Source of the DNA: Candidatus Bathyarchaeota archaeon
GTDB lineage: Archaea; Thermoproteota; Bathyarchaeia; 40CM-2-53-6; JALHTG01
Assembly: GCA_022865705.1 (NCBI GenBank)
Contig: JALHTG010000113.1
Coordinates: forward strand, 1-40,026
Direction of reading: 5' to 3'
Length of the DNA: 40,026 bases
Made by a program: the position numbers and the translations under genes
The notes under the pieces: generated by a model
Told to the model about the DNA's origin: nothing
The model's database searches: none
The model's input: only the letters and a program-made list of their open reading frames with translations
In this document: piece by piece, positions 16,369-24,633 of the stretch
How the letters are laid out: every line of letters begins with the position of its first letter
How positions within the stretch are numbered: position 1 is the first letter of the stretch

Positions 16369-17418
16369 TTACGCGGGCGCTACGTTCAGATTTAGGACGA
16401 CCTCACCGATGTCGCTGGCATACTCAGCAGTTCTTCGTATGCTTTCCATAATCATTCTTAGACTTGCCATCTCGGTGACTCTCACTTTCCCCGCAATAGC
16501 CTTCATTGTTACGTTCTCCATCGTCCCCATTCTTTCTGCCCTAGCCACCACGTTGTCAGCAAGCAAGTAATCCTTCTTGTGAAGAGACCTAGTAGAATCA
16601 TCGAATGCAGATTTGGCAAAAGAACTCATCTCCAGTATTCGCCGAACAACAGAAGCATCCATCCCACGGCTAAGCGAAAGCGCTGCCTCTGCGATTTTGA
16701 CAGCGTGATCAGCGATTCTTTCAACAGACTTCACGATCACTCTATATCCCAAACACTCCGTCTGGTTCGAGAATCCAATGTCCCTCAATGTCCTTTCACT
16801 TTGCACCGCCGCTTTCAACTGACGAATTATGTATAGGCTGAAACGATCCACTTCGTCGTCCAATGCAATTACATCTTGTGCAAGCCCACCTTTCGGGTCT
16901 TTCAGGGCCTGCAACGCATCTTCATGCATAGAAGTGGCGATGAGACACATTCGCCTTAGGGCGTCCTCGACAGAGAGCTCTGGGTAACTCAGCAAAACCT
17001 GCAACTTCATCTCTTTTGAAGAATCAGATACTATTTCTGTACCGAACAGCTTCTTCCTTGTCAGATCCTTGATGAAATTCCTTTGCAGAGAGGTTATTCG
17101 TTCGCCTCTCGTTCTAATTACGATGGAGTTGTAGCCGACTAGATAGAGAGCAATAATCCTCCTTGCGACTGCATTAGGATCGTCCTTGTGGCACACAGGT
17201 ATGTCGGCCTCCCTGGGGGCCGGAGGCGTAACGAGCTCTCTTGGCGTCAGCACAAGTGATGCGGCGCTTTGTCTCGAAACTACGAGCTGGCTCCCTGCCT
17301 TGAGACCTATGCGCGTCGCCCATTTCTTCGGTAGGGAGACAATGAATGTGGATTTTCCTGTCAGCTGGACTTTCCTTACTTCTTCACGAGATTCGTTGTC
17401 CTCTCTCTCGTCTCTCAA
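16369..17418 (-). CDS. phoU: AbrB-domain PhoU phosphate-uptake regulator
   Basis: This 349-residue protein has an N-terminal SpoVT/AbrB-type swapped-hairpin domain (RKVQLTGKSTFIVSLPKKWATRIGLKAGSQLVV, about residues 15-48), the common archaeal arrangement. This is followed by two PhoU three-helix repeats, visible as RMCLIATSMHEDALQAL...VIALDDEVDRFSLYIIRQL and RIADHAVKIAEAAL...RIMESIRRTAEYASDIGEVVLNL. PhoU proteins respond to phosphate status and restrain Pst transport; the AbrB domain probably binds DNA. No pst genes are in the window. The start is TTG at 17418, with two TATA-like boxes upstream. The flavoprotein gene lies 98 bases downstream on the same strand. Confidence 0.9.
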   Translation of the reverse strand: MRDEREDNESREEVRKVQLTGKSTFIVSLPKKWATRIGLKAGSQLVVSRQSAASLVLTPRELVTPPAPREADIPVCHKDDPNAVARRIIALYLVGYNSIVIRTRGERITSLQRNFIKDLTRKKLFGTEIVSDSSKEMKLQVLLSYPELSVEDALRRMCLIATSMHEDALQALKDPKGGLAQDVIALDDEVDRFSLYIIRQLKAAVQSERTLRDIGFSNQTECLGYRVIVKSVERIADHAVKIAEAALSLSRGMDASVVRRILEMSSFAKSAFDDSTRSLHKKDYLLADNVVARAERMGTMENVTMKAIAGKVRVTEMASLRMIMESIRRTAEYASDIGEVVLNLNVAPA

Positions 17419-17478
17419 CTAACTCACCGTCTCCATCAGATCTCAACTAGGTGCCCGGTCAATGTACGTGGGGATGGC

Positions 17479-17510
17479 ATCTATATAGATCATTTTCTAA
17501 CCTATATAGT
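17479..17510 (-). promoter_or_regulatory. Twin palindromic TATA boxes upstream of phoU
   Basis: Two copies of CTATATAG lie at 17481-17488 and 17502-17509, 21 bases apart. The first is inside a perfect 12-bp palindrome ATCTATATAGAT (17479-17490). They are 63-91 bases upstream of the phoU start, so either can act as an archaeal TATA box on the minus strand. The doubled arrangement could mean two transcription starts or a competition site. Nothing else is recognisable in the 272-base gap, apart from a short palindrome AGTGATCACT near 17586. Confidence 0.45.
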
Positions 17511-17690
17511 GGCCAAGCAAAACATATTCCCACCATTCAGTGTTTAGGCTGTAAACAAGACCGGAAGCCTACCATAGTGTGTCAGTGATCACTTGATCCA
17601 AGACCGGGTCTGCTGATGATCGCCCAAAACAATGCCTGGTTACACTGGCGACGTACGTGAGAGGCCTCTAGAACGAAGATGGGTTCAAGC

Positions 17691-18209
17691 CTATACGTAC
17701 CATTTCGTTATTTCTCGATCGAAATCCCCGACTATTTCTAGGTCCCGCGCGTCACTGATCTGCTCCTCAGCTTCGAAGTGACGAAGAGGAGCCACTTCTC
17801 TCAGCACAGTTCCAATCCCATGTTTCGCCATTTGGGTTGCAGGGTGATCCACACCTAGAGCTTCCTCGCAGAGTTGTGTCGACAACTCTTCTACTCTTCT
17901 TTCGCTCAAGACCCCTAGAGCATGCAGATACTCGTGAAGAAGAATGTAGAAAACATAGGCATTGATCTGACGTCGATCAGGAGCAGAATGAACCACCACG
18001 TCCAAGAGTTTCCGATTCATCACGATGAAGTTGCCTCCAACACCGTGAAACGCGCCGACCCTTTCAGGGAGATCTGCTAGGCCAAGCATCAGTCCTCCTC
18101 GACTCAGGCCTAGATTGCTCTTCACAACTCTCTTCACAAGTTCGAAGACACAGGCAAAGTCCATGCACTTGTCTAGGCTACGCGTGGCGTCATCAACACT
18201 AGTCTTCAA
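17691..18209 (-). CDS. Small HExxH metallopeptidase-like protein
   Basis: The protein contains YVFYILLHEYLHALGVLSERRVEEL, where HEYLH is the HExxH zinc motif of gluzincin/metzincin peptidases; a glutamate 13-17 residues later could be the third ligand. The core also has FHGVGGNFIVMNRKLLDVV. I recognise no named family. The frame opens at TTG 18299 (202 residues), but a TATA box and two palindromes lie inside that extension. I therefore prefer TTG at 18209 (172 residues), which follows AGGAG at 18227-18223 on the minus strand; ATG at 18164 is another option. No signal peptide or membrane helix is present, so it would act inside the cell. The substrate is unknown. Confidence 0.65.
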   Translation of the reverse strand: MKTSVDDATRSLDKCMDFACVFELVKRVVKSNLGLSRGGLMLGLADLPERVGAFHGVGGNFIVMNRKLLDVVVHSAPDRRQINAYVFYILLHEYLHALGVLSERRVEELSTQLCEEALGVDHPATQMAKHGIGTVLREVAPLRHFEAEEQISDARDLEIVGDFDREITKWYV

Positions 18210-18242
18210 TTTCTGTTGACGTCTCCTAGTTGATCGAACATT

Positions 18243-18257
18243 GTTACCAGAGGTAAC
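18243..18257. promoter_or_regulatory. Operator-like palindrome, proximal copy
   Basis: GTTACCAGAGGTAAC is a 15-bp perfect inverted repeat (6-bp arms, 3-bp centre). On the minus strand it lies between a TATA box and the start of the HExxH gene. Its centre is at 18250, exactly 30 bp from the centre of a second copy. Confidence 0.6.
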
Positions 18258-18263
18258 GACCGC

Positions 18264-18273
18264 GATATAAACG
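18264..18273 (-). promoter_or_regulatory. TATA box between two palindromes
   Basis: The minus strand reads CGTTTATATC, a clear archaeal TATA box placed midway between the two palindromes. Transcription would begin around 18240, which is downstream of the annotatable TTG at 18299 and supports a later translation start for the HExxH gene. The plus strand (GATATAAACG) is also TATA-like. Confidence 0.55.
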
Positions 18274-18287
18274 TTACCGAGAGTAAC
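18273..18287. promoter_or_regulatory. Operator-like palindrome, distal copy
   Basis: GTTACCGAGAGTAAC repeats the GTTAC-N5-GTAAC pattern of the proximal copy with perfect 5-bp arms. It abuts the TATA box on its upstream side as read on the minus strand. Its centre is at 18280, three helical turns from the other copy, so a dimeric regulator could bind both on one face of the DNA. Confidence 0.6.
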
Positions 18288-18503
18288 ATTCTCGACCAAA
18301 GAGCGAGCACCACCTCCAAGAAGTTCGGCGAAGAGCCTTCCAAGGCAAGAACTCCTTCACTGGGACAAGACGCGCCTGCAGGAGTCTCGGCGCGTGTTGA
18401 GGTTGATTCTAGGTAAGGCTTATGAGCTATGCTGCTGCGAACACTTGGGTTTCGATTAACCCCGGGTCAGATACATTAACGATACTGAACATAGGTAGAT
18501 CTC

Positions 18504-19490
18504 ATGAAACTCGGACTGATAGGTTGCGGAAAAGTGGCAGATTTCTTTCATGTTCCTGCAATAAGAGCCACTCCCGGGGTTAGAATCGAGGCAATCGCAG
18601 ACATAGACAAGGATCGTGTCGAGAGATTCGGACGCAAGTACAAGATAGAGAATAGATACCTGGATTATCACTCGATGTTCGACAAATGTCGCATCGACTC
18701 CGTTCTAATCTGCACTCCACCTCGAACTCATGCGCAAATAATCCTAGACTCAGTCGACCACGGGCTTCACGTACTTTGTGAGAAGCCTTTCGTTTCAACT
18801 GTCTCTGAACTAGACGCCATTGCTAAGTCAGCTGACAAGAATCTCACAGTTTTCCCTGTCCATAACTATGTCTTCACGCCCAGTCTCTGGCTCGCGGAAC
18901 ATCTGATGAAGAATAGAGATCTCGGAAGACTTGAAGAGATGGACGCACATTTGGCAGTGGGTTTCAACACATGGCGATCGGCTACTGACTACAGAAACAG
19001 AGATCCTGCCGGCGTAATTACCGATCTCTTATACCATGTCATCTATGTAGCCCACAGAGTGTGCGGACCCATCATGGAGCTTGTCAATGTTGAGACCAAG
19101 AAGAACAACGATCACGTGGCAAGAATCGTCCGTGTCGAAGGCAAATCAAAAGACGGGGCCCCCTTGAGACTGTCAGCTAGTTGGAATGCTCTACTACCAC
19201 ACTTCAAAATACTGCTTCGTCATTCAAATTCCTCAATAGACATGGACCTCATCTGGCATCCATACCGCATATCTGTCCAAGGAGTCGAAAAGGAGAAACA
19301 GCCTAAGCCTCTGAAAGGACGATTCGGCGAGATCAGGTCACTCATGTCTATGTCGCATCCTTCCTTCAAATTCCTACACCAAGACTTTCGGAACTCCGTC
19401 GTGTCAAAATCCACCCCGCAAGTGACAATTGACCAAGCCAAGGAAACGCTGCAGACCATTCAAAGAATCACTGAGAGAGCTGGAAAGTGA
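18504..19490 (+). CDS. Gfo/Idh/MocA family oxidoreductase
   Basis: This 328-residue NAD(P)-dependent oxidoreductase has the Rossmann motif KLGLIGCGKVADFFHVPAI (residues 2-20), IEAIADIDKDR with the acidic residue favouring NAD, and the family signature HVLCEKPF (Glu93-Lys94-Pro95, with Lys94 catalytic). It also has the D-x3-H pair in VITDLLYHVIY (Asp174, His178). Family members oxidise or reduce sugars, inositols and related compounds; the substrate cannot be deduced here. ATG at 18504 is preceded by a TATA-like ACATTAACG about 27-30 bases upstream. Its stop codon is immediately followed by the ATG of the DUF362 gene, so the two form an operon. Confidence 0.92.
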   Translation: MKLGLIGCGKVADFFHVPAIRATPGVRIEAIADIDKDRVERFGRKYKIENRYLDYHSMFDKCRIDSVLICTPPRTHAQIILDSVDHGLHVLCEKPFVSTVSELDAIAKSADKNLTVFPVHNYVFTPSLWLAEHLMKNRDLGRLEEMDAHLAVGFNTWRSATDYRNRDPAGVITDLLYHVIYVAHRVCGPIMELVNVETKKNNDHVARIVRVEGKSKDGAPLRLSASWNALLPHFKILLRHSNSSIDMDLIWHPYRISVQGVEKEKQPKPLKGRFGEIRSLMSMSHPSFKFLHQDFRNSVVSKSTPQVTIDQAKETLQTIQRITERAGK

Positions 19491-20372
19491 ATGGACACAG
19501 TCGCGGTTGTAAGGGCATCTGATCATTCGAGAGAAAGCATATCCTCCGCACTCGACATGCTAGAACCGATAGACGTTCGGTCTGACGAATCAATCATTGT
19601 GAAACCGAACGCTTGCTACCATCGCAACTCACGTGGAATAGTAGTGACAGATCTTAGACTGATCGAGGGAACTCTCGAATGGCTGAAGGAACGCACACAC
19701 AGATTGATCGTAGTTGAGTCTGACAACAGATCTGGCTCTGCTGATCACAGAGCTGAGGAACTGGGACTGACTAGCCTGCTTAGGCGTCTGAACGTAACCT
19801 TCAGAAACCTCTCAAGAGAGGAAGATCTTCACACAAGAAAAGCGGACAACATAGAGTTTCACTTACCCAAGCTAGTGACTGAGGCTGACTGTGTAGTAAA
19901 CCTTCCAAAGCTAAAGACATGCGTTGGCACCACGGTAACACTGTCCCTCAAGAACGCCTTCGGGCTCGTATCCGACCGCAGCAAGCCATCGATGCACAAG
20001 GTCCTTGACAAGATCCTGCTCGAAGTCAACAGATCGATAAGACGCCATGTGATTATTGTTGACGGCATAGTGGGAATGGAGGGAAACGGGCCTCTGCTGG
20101 GCGAGCCTGTGCAAACAGGGATCCTAGTCACAGGCACACAACCGGTCTCTGTTGACGCGACATGCAGCCGCATTATGGGCTTCGATCCTTCTCAGATTAG
20201 CCACATCACGACCTGCTCCAAAGGGGGACTAGGAAAGCTTGATGCAGACGAGATCAATGTTCTTGGCGAGGAGATTCGGGCCGTTGCTAGGTCGTTCGCG
20301 TCGCCGTCTTTCGCCCCACTTTCAGTAGTGAGGACTCTGGGGTCAGCGGCGAAACTGTATCTATCAAAGTAA
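19491..20372 (+). CDS. DUF362 domain protein
   Basis: This 293-residue protein has the DUF362 layout: SIIVKPNACYHRNSRGIVVTDLRLIEGTLEWLKER, IVVESDN, NLPKLKTCVGTTVTLSLKNAFGLV, and VDGIVGMEGNGPLLGEPVQTGILVTGTQPVSVDATCSRIMGFDP. DUF362 proteins are often found with iron-sulfur domains; this one has no ferredoxin-like cysteine cluster. The activity is not established. The gene starts directly after the Gfo/Idh/MocA stop codon (TGA-ATG), so coupled expression and a shared pathway are likely. An imperfectly understood 13-bp palindrome, CCGCTGTCAGCGG, lies 44 bases beyond the stop codon. Confidence 0.88.
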   Translation: MDTVAVVRASDHSRESISSALDMLEPIDVRSDESIIVKPNACYHRNSRGIVVTDLRLIEGTLEWLKERTHRLIVVESDNRSGSADHRAEELGLTSLLRRLNVTFRNLSREEDLHTRKADNIEFHLPKLVTEADCVVNLPKLKTCVGTTVTLSLKNAFGLVSDRSKPSMHKVLDKILLEVNRSIRRHVIIVDGIVGMEGNGPLLGEPVQTGILVTGTQPVSVDATCSRIMGFDPSQISHITTCSKGGLGKLDADEINVLGEEIRAVARSFASPSFAPLSVVRTLGSAAKLYLSK

Positions 20373-20451
20373 AATCGTTTCACTCGACCATATCTTAGCA
20401 CGAATGCTGTCGCGCCCGCTGTCAGCGGAACCAGCCTTACAGCAAGCATGC

Positions 20452-21228
20452 CTATTCCTTCGGATACCCTACTGGTATTAGATATAGTGGAACTTGGTCT
20501 TTGGGAAGTCGCAGAACTTGTTGAACTTGCTCATCATGGAACGCCCCGACGACCACGGTGCCCAGTCCCAAAGCTGTTGCCATTAGGTACACGTTCTGTC
20601 CGACGTGGCCCGCCTCCATGTCCACATAGCGGATGCCTCTCGAGCCATATGTCTGCGTCGTTCGCTCGTATACAGCCGCAACGACGATATTCACCGGCGC
20701 ATTGGCAATCGAAGGTTGACTGAGAGCGGCAGTTGAGAGCCCTGGCCTGCAATCTCCGGATATTACAAGTATGATTGTGTGATCCTTTGGGTTGTACCTG
20801 TATACTCCTGCCGTCAAATCTTTGACGCATCGTTCACCAATTATCACATAGATCTCCAGAGGATATGTTCCGCCTGCCGACGGAGCCGTCCTCAGTCCCC
20901 ATTTGGGCTCAGTTATGCCTTGCGACGCCCACAGAAGCTGTGACAGATGAATGCTTTCCAACGGCTTGTCGAGGTACTCTCTTCTGGATCGCCTGCGAAA
21001 CATTGCCTCTTCAACCGACATGATTCCTGTGGTGATCGGACTCGGAAGCTTGATTACACCCGGCCGTATCTCAATGATCTGAGTGGAATAATCAGCTCGA
21101 TATGTTGAAGAAACGGCAATCTGACTGGCCTTGTTCCAATAGTAACTGAATGAGAACAGACCCAAAGCCCAAGAACTTCCTATGAGGACAAGAAGAACAA
21201 GCATCCTACCTCTTGTGAGAACATACAT
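20452..21228 (-). CDS. Membrane-anchored SagB/ThcOx-type nitroreductase
   Basis: This 258-residue protein starts with one hydrophobic helix (LVLLVLIGSSWALGLFSFSYYW, about residues 10-31), an uncleaved anchor or signal. It continues with an FMN nitroreductase domain of the SagB-type dehydrogenase family: SVEEAMFRRRSRREYLDKPLESIHLSQLLWASQG, RTAPSAGGTYPLEIYV, and DMEAGHVGQNVYLMATALGLGTVVVGAF. The anchor suggests activity on the outer face of the membrane. No cyclodehydratase or precursor-peptide gene is nearby, so a peptide-oxidation role is not supported. It is convergent with DUF362 and overlaps the longest frame of the divergent HAD gene. Confidence 0.86.
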   Translation of the reverse strand: MYVLTRGRMLVLLVLIGSSWALGLFSFSYYWNKASQIAVSSTYRADYSTQIIEIRPGVIKLPSPITTGIMSVEEAMFRRRSRREYLDKPLESIHLSQLLWASQGITEPKWGLRTAPSAGGTYPLEIYVIIGERCVKDLTAGVYRYNPKDHTIILVISGDCRPGLSTAALSQPSIANAPVNIVVAAVYERTTQTYGSRGIRYVDMEAGHVGQNVYLMATALGLGTVVVGAFHDEQVQQVLRLPKDQVPLYLIPVGYPKE

Positions 21229-21310
21229 CGATATTCACCATCCTGATCAATTGAAATCTGCATGTTATGTGACTATTCTCCATTACGGTTATCAGATCGA
21301 TTCGGTCCGT

Positions 21311-21979
21311 ATGACTTCAGGCGCAAACAAGTTGAAGGATGTCAGGCATCTCATTTGGGACATTGACGGGACGCTTTACAAGTCCACGCCAGATCTAATT
21401 GAGGCGATTCGTCATGAAACCTACAGACGCATCGCTACGGGCTTGAACATTTCCTACGAGGAGGCCAGGAGGAAGTTCTTGATTCTGTATGACAAGCTTG
21501 GAGGTGCAACAGCGACGATAGTCCAACTGGGTCTGGATCGAGACCTGATTCAGAAAGCTGTTGATTCAGTGGACAAGACGAAGTACCTTAAGCCAGATCT
21601 GCAACTCCAAGACATGTTCGAGGTCGCATTAAGGGATTTCACACATGTGATCGTCACAAATACTTCTAGACAGGGCACAATCCGAACCCTTGAAATCCTA
21701 GGACTCTCACGCGACCTATTCCTAGGGATAGTGACAGCAGATGACGTTCTTCGATCAAAGCCGGACACAGAGCCATTCGAGAGAGCCCTGAACATAACTG
21801 GAGACCCGGCCGGCCAACACGTCTCAATTGGGGACAGAGAGAAAGTAGACATAACCCCTGCCAAGATGCTTGGCATGAAAACCATATTTGTCTGGGGAAC
21901 CTCGCAGGTTGCAGATGCCTCCGCATCGACTGTCTACGATGTACCAAGTGTCCTCAAGAGATGGAAGTGCTGGGCATAG
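21311..21979 (+). CDS. HAD-superfamily hydrolase
   Basis: The protein has the four HAD motifs: HLIWDIDGTLY (nucleophile Asp17 and Asp19), VIVTNTSRQG, RSKPDTEPFERAL with the lysine, and SIGDREKVDITPAKMLGMKTIFVWG. The helical cap between motifs I and II is of the class I phosphatase type. The frame can be extended to 21182, but those 43 extra residues overlap the divergent nitroreductase start and look non-coding, so I place the start at ATG 21311 (222 residues). A phosphatase or phosphoglycolate phosphatase-like role is plausible; the substrate is unknown. Confidence 0.85.
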   Translation: MTSGANKLKDVRHLIWDIDGTLYKSTPDLIEAIRHETYRRIATGLNISYEEARRKFLILYDKLGGATATIVQLGLDRDLIQKAVDSVDKTKYLKPDLQLQDMFEVALRDFTHVIVTNTSRQGTIRTLEILGLSRDLFLGIVTADDVLRSKPDTEPFERALNITGDPAGQHVSIGDREKVDITPAKMLGMKTIFVWGTSQVADASASTVYDVPSVLKRWKCWA

Positions 21980-22053
21980 AAGAAAAGAGGGACCGATTTG
22001 ATCAGCGTTGAGTTCAAGAGATCAGACATTCTGTTCTCAAACTCAGGATCCAG

Positions 22054-23154
22054 TCATCGGTCCTTCACGTAGATTGCCGTTGTTCCTCTGAGAATCACCC
22101 TGACGAAGGAGTGGTATGGGCCGTCAGGCCCTTTCTCTTTGGAGAAGAATGTCAGGTGTACGATTCTGCCTATCTCTGGCCTGCCGTTCACCAGGTTCAC
22201 TATGTCATAGGTCTCTATCTTGTCCGCAAGCTTCTTTGGATCAAACTTGTATCGGAACTCACCATTGCTTACCGGCAAAGCCCCTTCTTTAAGAACGGCT
22301 CCGGGAATGATGGCGGCGAAATACACCTCAGAACCGCTGCGCTGCCCTCGGATCTCGAAAACCTCAGTAGGTGAGAACTGCTGCTCTTCGGGCATCTTCA
22401 ACGTCATGCCGCGGCCAGGAGCAGTTCCGTTCTCAATGACGAAGATGTATCCTCCCATGTCAGGCAGTCCAGGCACCCTGCCCTCGTAGCCGTTCCACAC
22501 TGCCTTCACATTGTAGATCCATAGTCCTGGCTGGTCGAGAAGCCACTTGTCTTTGCCTATGAAATAGCCGAACTTGTCACCTTTGCCCTCTGTCACTCTC
22601 TTTGAGCCGTCAGGCCCCGCCAAAACGAATTGGACATCGCAGGGAACGACAGGATCTATCTGTAGCATGGCACCGAAAACTGTGCCCACCTGGTAGACCA
22701 TACCTGGCCTCACAGGTACAAGGAAGAAACGAGCAGGCTTTCCGTCTGGGCTCGGCAGATCTTCATCTCCCGGCCCCACTATCCTGTTGTTGTTGGTCCC
22801 CTTTGGCAGAATGAATGCGCTTGCCTGATAACCAGCGTACATTGGGGATTCTCCTTTGGGCCTCAATACTACCCCCCCAAGAAGCCGGTAGATATCACCC
22901 GGCAGGTCGCCGTTGTTCGATGCACCGAACTGGCCGCCGAAGTTAGTACGGCTCGTGGGCCAATATGGTGCTCGCGTGTTGTCGTGGCCAATCAAGAATC
23001 TGGACATGAATCCCGGCCTGGGAGCAGAGCCGTAGAAGTATGCAACATCAGTTATGAACTCTGGAAACATTTCGGGCGCCAATCCGTTGCTTGTCTTAAT
23101 GCGCACATTTGTCCGGCCAATGGATTGCAGCCTGCAATGTCCAACGAATGCCAT
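22054..23154 (-). CDS. Unrecognised 366-residue protein, beta-rich
   Basis: I do not recognise this protein. It is rich in glycine, proline and aromatic residues, with many short strands and no signal peptide or membrane helix. Two parts stand out: a central region (RFFLVPVRPGMVYQVGTVFGAMLQIDPVVPCDVQFVLAGPDGSKRV) and a following Ig-like stretch (GLWIYNVKAVWNGYEGRVPGLPDMGGYIFVIENG). Both resemble domains of large extracellular archaeal proteins. A stop codon closes the frame shortly upstream of the ATG at 23154. The absent signal peptide suggests either a cytosolic protein or the remnant of a longer secreted one. It follows larA on the same strand, 119 bases downstream. Confidence 0.6.
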   Translation of the reverse strand: MAFVGHCRLQSIGRTNVRIKTSNGLAPEMFPEFITDVAYFYGSAPRPGFMSRFLIGHDNTRAPYWPTSRTNFGGQFGASNNGDLPGDIYRLLGGVVLRPKGESPMYAGYQASAFILPKGTNNNRIVGPGDEDLPSPDGKPARFFLVPVRPGMVYQVGTVFGAMLQIDPVVPCDVQFVLAGPDGSKRVTEGKGDKFGYFIGKDKWLLDQPGLWIYNVKAVWNGYEGRVPGLPDMGGYIFVIENGTAPGRGMTLKMPEEQQFSPTEVFEIRGQRSGSEVYFAAIIPGAVLKEGALPVSNGEFRYKFDPKKLADKIETYDIVNLVNGRPEIGRIVHLTFFSKEKGPDGPYHSFVRVILRGTTAIYVKDR

Positions 23155-23273
23155 AAGATGGGGAAAGAAAACCTGACGTCTCTTGATTCACTTTCTCTGT
23201 GAGCGCGCGTCTACGCACCAGGCTTTGAGGACCAGAGCTGTATGACGCGGGCCCGGGCGTACTTGCCTGTCAA

Positions 23274-24572
23274 TCAGGCCTTTGATTGCACAATCGGCAA
23301 GGTCAGAAGGGCATGAGGCACGACAAGCACATCTAGTTTCGACCCCAGTTCTTTCGCCGCAATTCCCAAGGCATCACCCATGTCCCGGGCAGGAGTCATC
23401 TTCGCATCTACAACGATCTTTGGATCTTGGCAGCCTACAACGATCACTTCATTCTGTTCCAATACTTTGGCCATTACAAAGGCTCGCTGAGCTCCCGGTG
23501 GATATCCTGTTCGACGCAGCTCAGCCAGCAAGGAGGGAATGTCTCTGGCATTTCTCATCTTTTCCAGGTACCGTTGTTCACCCACACCCTGACCAGCTCC
23601 CTCTTCACACTCGGCAGGAAGAATGAAGACTCCGCCGGGCTTCACGACTGATATGGGAGCAAAGAACAGATAGCTAGGTGCTCTACTTGCCTGATAGAGA
23701 TTTGCATCCTTCGGATAGCCTACGCCACAGACAGCCACGTCGTATTGTTGAGGCACTGGTACTTCGTAGACACTTTTGGCGAACGCAACCAGTTCCTTGA
23801 AGGTCTCCCTCGGCTCCCCGGCACGAACGGCCAGTATTCGCTTCTCGTCGTCCATAACGACGTTGATGATGAAACGCAGCCCTGCCCGACGGCCCGCCTC
23901 ACTGACTGCCTCCTGGAAGGGGTTACCCTCGACTCGCCCCAACCTCGTGCCAGGATGATCAATCATGTTTGGACCATGTGTGTACGCAATCATGGCCTCC
24001 CCTGCGGCACCTACAGCCACCGTCTTGGCTCCTCCAGAGTACCCAGCGTATTGATGGGGCTCAACTATTCCCGTAGCCACAAGCAGATCTGATTCATAGG
24101 CGATCTTGTTGACAGACAGCGGGATTCCACTCTTTGTGGTTCCAAGATCGACAAGCACGTCAGGGTTCTGCGGTTCATTGTCTACCACATGATGGCGATC
24201 CACTACCGTCTTCCCTAGCTTGGCGATTTTCTCTTCCAAGCTGCTAGGTCGGTGCATCCCTACACCGCACAGCAACGTAATGTCTTCATCACGGACTCCG
24301 GCCAGCTCCAGTTCGGCAAGCATGGGTGCCACAAGTTGATGATCCGGACTTGCACGAGTGGCATCAGTGAAAACGATACAGACTTTGTCGCCTCTCTTCA
24401 CCAATTCTCGCATTGGCCGTGAGTTGACAGGCGTCTCCAGTGCCGCCTTCACCGCCGCCGGCACATCTTTGACCGGTGGTTTCGATTTGGACACAGCTAC
24501 TGTGCCCTTCATGCCAGCAGGCAGTTCAAACTCGATCTCGCTTTTGCCGTAGGGAACACGATACATAGTCAT
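23274..24572 (-). CDS. larA: LarA-family nickel-pincer racemase
   Basis: This 432-residue protein is a LarA homologue. LarA racemises lactate with a covalently bound nickel-pincer nucleotide. The cofactor-attachment motif EPHQYAGYSGGAKTV carries His173 and Lys183, and GVGMHRPSS carries His107. These match the catalytic histidines and the cofactor-binding lysine of the characterised enzyme. Other relatives act on malate or related 2-hydroxyacids, so lactate is the likely but not proven substrate. The cofactor-making LarB, LarC and LarE are not in the window. GAGGG sits about nine bases before the ATG, and the gene follows the Ldh2-type dehydrogenase by 61 bases. Confidence 0.9.
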   Translation of the reverse strand: MTMYRVPYGKSEIEFELPAGMKGTVAVSKSKPPVKDVPAAVKAALETPVNSRPMRELVKRGDKVCIVFTDATRASPDHQLVAPMLAELELAGVRDEDITLLCGVGMHRPSSLEEKIAKLGKTVVDRHHVVDNEPQNPDVLVDLGTTKSGIPLSVNKIAYESDLLVATGIVEPHQYAGYSGGAKTVAVGAAGEAMIAYTHGPNMIDHPGTRLGRVEGNPFQEAVSEAGRRAGLRFIINVVMDDEKRILAVRAGEPRETFKELVAFAKSVYEVPVPQQYDVAVCGVGYPKDANLYQASRAPSYLFFAPISVVKPGGVFILPAECEEGAGQGVGEQRYLEKMRNARDIPSLLAELRRTGYPPGAQRAFVMAKVLEQNEVIVVGCQDPKIVVDAKMTPARDMGDALGIAAKELGSKLDVLVVPHALLTLPIVQSKA

Positions 24573-24633
24573 TCTTCAGTCCCTCATCAAACAAACAGGA
24601 TCCTGCAAACGGAAGTCGATGCGTCGAGCTTCA

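Noticed and set aside
18451-18470. Hairpin GGGTT-TCGATT-AACCC resembling a T-arm upstream of the Gfo/Idh/MocA gene
   Set aside because: The 7-base loop cannot be flanked by a 5-bp stem and no acceptor stem is present.
20416-20428. Palindrome CCGCTGTCAGCGG between convergent genes as a terminator
   Set aside because: It has no T-run on either side and a centre too small for an RNA loop; it could be a binding site, but there is no promoter next to it.
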